Shown here piece after piece: positions 62,979-64,000 of a stretch of DNA of 64,000 bases. How positions within the stretch are numbered: the stretch's first letter is position 1; each line of letters starts with the position of its first letter. Source of the stretch: SYFT01 sp964471115 (GTDB lineage Bacteria; Acidobacteriota; Vicinamibacteria; Vicinamibacterales; SCN-69-37); NCBI GenBank assembly GCA_964471115.1, contig CAYYFE010000018.1, positions 1-64,000 on the forward strand, given 5' to 3'. A model generated the notes under the pieces. The model was not told where the DNA came from. It saw only the letters and a program-made list of their open reading frames with translations, and did no database searches. Position numbers and translations under genes: made by a program.

Positions 62979-63827
62979 ATGGCTGACTCATGGTCCCGTA
63001 CTGAGGTCGAGTTCGTCGTTGCCGACTACTTCGCCATGCTGCGAGAGGAGTTGGCGGTGCGCCAGGTCGACAAGTCTGCCCATCGGCGGACGCTTCGGCC
63101 GTTGTTGGACGACCGGAGCGAAGGCTCCATCGAGTTCAAGCACCAGAACATCAGCGCCGTCCTGATCAACTTCGGTCAGCCATATATCAACGGCTACAAA
63201 CCGCGGAAGAACTACCAGGCGCTGTTGGAGCAGGTGGTCCTCGAGTACTTGGAGACCGACCGCGAACTGGTCCGCGTCGTTGAGGCTAGCCCTGTCGTCA
63301 ACCCTGCCGCAGCGCCTCCGTTCGACGATCGGGATGTCCGGAGGCTAATTGTGGAGCCTCCCATGCCGAGAGGCCGAGCGGCCGCAAGAGGACGAGCCAT
63401 GGACCGTCCCGTGCGGGTGGACTGCGTCGAACGCGATGCGAGGAACCGCCAACTGAGTCGGCAGGGCGAGGAATGGGCACTTGAACTGGAACGGCGTCGG
63501 TTACATGATGTCAACCGTCGTCCCGACCTGTCGAAACGCGTGGAGTGGGTTGCCCAGACCCGCGGCGACGGCCTTGGCTACGACATCGCCTCGTTCAATC
63601 GCGACGGCACGGACCGGCTCATCGAAGTCAAGACCACAGGCCTCGGCAAGCACTTCCCGTTCTACATCAGCGCCAACGAAGTGCAGGTGTCTCGTGCCCG
63701 CGCCGAGGCTTACCGCCTGTACCGGGTGTTCGACTTCGCGACCGCTCCAAGGATGTACCCACTGAAAGGGGCGCTCGACAAGGTGTGCCGCCTGGAGGCA
63801 AGGTCCTTCGTGGCGCGGGTAGGCTAG
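62979..63827 (+). CDS. DUF3883-type nuclease-like protein
   Basis: 282 aa from the ATG at 62979. The N-terminal half starts VEFVVADYFAMLREELAVRQ and has a SIEFKHQNISAVLINFGQ block, a helical DNA-binding-like region seen in some HNH-associated proteins. The C-terminal half is the DUF3883 PD-(D/E)XK fold: GLGYDIASFNRDG (D202), LIEVKTTG (E216-x-K218), FPFYISANEVQVSRARAEAY and YRLYRVFDF. DUF3883 occurs in many defence and restriction proteins and probably cuts nucleic acid. It is paired head to head with the macro/DUF4145 gene. Its stop codon overlaps the convergent gene at the right edge. Confidence 0.78.
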   Translation: MADSWSRTEVEFVVADYFAMLREELAVRQVDKSAHRRTLRPLLDDRSEGSIEFKHQNISAVLINFGQPYINGYKPRKNYQALLEQVVLEYLETDRELVRVVEASPVVNPAAAPPFDDRDVRRLIVEPPMPRGRAAARGRAMDRPVRVDCVERDARNRQLSRQGEEWALELERRRLHDVNRRPDLSKRVEWVAQTRGDGLGYDIASFNRDGTDRLIEVKTTGLGKHFPFYISANEVQVSRARAEAYRLYRVFDFATAPRMYPLKGALDKVCRLEARSFVARVG

Positions 63828-64000
63828 CGCGACGGTTGCTGGCCTGAATCAGCCTCCGCGGAGCGTACCGCCAGTTCGACAGCAGCAAGTACTTTCTGCC
63901 ACAGAAGCGCAGCCTCCGAAGCCGCAATTCTCGGATACTCCATGCGCATCGCTTCTGGTGCGAGCGCCTCTAGTTCGCGCCGGTAGCGTTCGGCGGCGTC
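63824..64000 (-). CDS. Partial gene at the right edge, C-terminal 58 residues
   Basis: An open minus-strand frame enters from the right edge and ends at the TAG complementary to 63824-63826, overlapping the DUF3883 stop codon by 2 bp. The visible tail is helical and acidic-basic mixed (AAERYRRELEALAPEAMRME, ALLWQKVLAAVELAVRSAEA). Too short to identify; probably another gene of the defence island. Confidence 0.6.
   Translation of the reverse strand, partial: DAAERYRRELEALAPEAMRMEYPRIAASEAALLWQKVLAAVELAVRSAEADSGQQPSR

Overview
Organism and overall character. This is a GC-rich bacterial chromosome segment. Several features point to the phylum Acidobacteriota: two orphan MacB-like permeases of the type called ADOP (one with its own PadR regulator), Ser/Thr kinases fused to TPR or TolB-like propellers, large sortilin-like propellers and S9 peptidases. 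A lineage close to Vicinamibacteria is possible, but that is inference. Several genes have a -10-like hexamer 5-6 bases before the start codon, which suggests frequent leaderless mRNAs. A run of 10 N at 10366-10375 shows this is a draft assembly.

Layout. 78-1742: M49-like lipoprotein peptidase, divergent from 1852-7696, the pyruvate dehydrogenase genes aceE-aceF-lpd. A triple tandem palindromic repeat separates aceF from lpd. 7720-12200: MgtC-like protein, then a possible phosphate/polyphosphate group (CYTH-like protein, OprO/P-type porin, CYTH triphosphatase, SLC13 transporter). 12248-16439: SEC-C mini-protein, two GT-C-like membrane proteins, a secreted barrel-like protein. 16464-24918: PadR-ADOP pair, VTT-like membrane protein, Tat-exported class V aminotransferase-like protein, outer-membrane-like protein, second ADOP. 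24949-30433: three-gene operon of secreted propeller proteins. 30511-44485: alpha/beta hydrolase, two Ser/Thr kinases, small lipoproteins, two convergent sortilin-like proteins whose 3' ends overlap inside a REP element. 44569-47115: proline-racemase-family enzyme and a decayed toxin-antitoxin zone (vapB with a truncated vapC, a vapB scrap, intact mazEF). 47187-54497: RecB-nuclease/helicase full of repeat insertions, S9 peptidase flanked by two paralogous coiled-coil/TM proteins, YjbR-like protein. 54774-63827: defence island with an operon dcm-MORC ATPase-Z1 ATPase-PD-(D/E)XK nuclease, then a macro-like/DUF4145 protein divergent from a DUF3883 nuclease-like protein. A partial gene runs off the right edge.

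Main theme. Two things stand out. First, at least six kinds of repeat have entered reading frames without breaking them: GTAG-headed REP hairpins (three sites in the helicase, one in yjbR), a 50-bp palindrome twice in one propeller gene, a CTTCGAC-type repeat in both aceF and lpd, a heptamer-like minisatellite in the aceF linker, an exact 30-bp minisatellite in the helicase, and a GGCGAGATGG repeat in another propeller gene. REP heads also supply the TAG stop codon of two genes, perhaps three. Second, the right end is a defence island: its four-gene MORC/Z1 restriction-modification operon has a known architecture, but the adjoining macro-DUF4145 / DUF3883 divergent pair looks like a candidate undescribed module.

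No rRNA, tRNA, CRISPR array, transposase or integrase was recognised.
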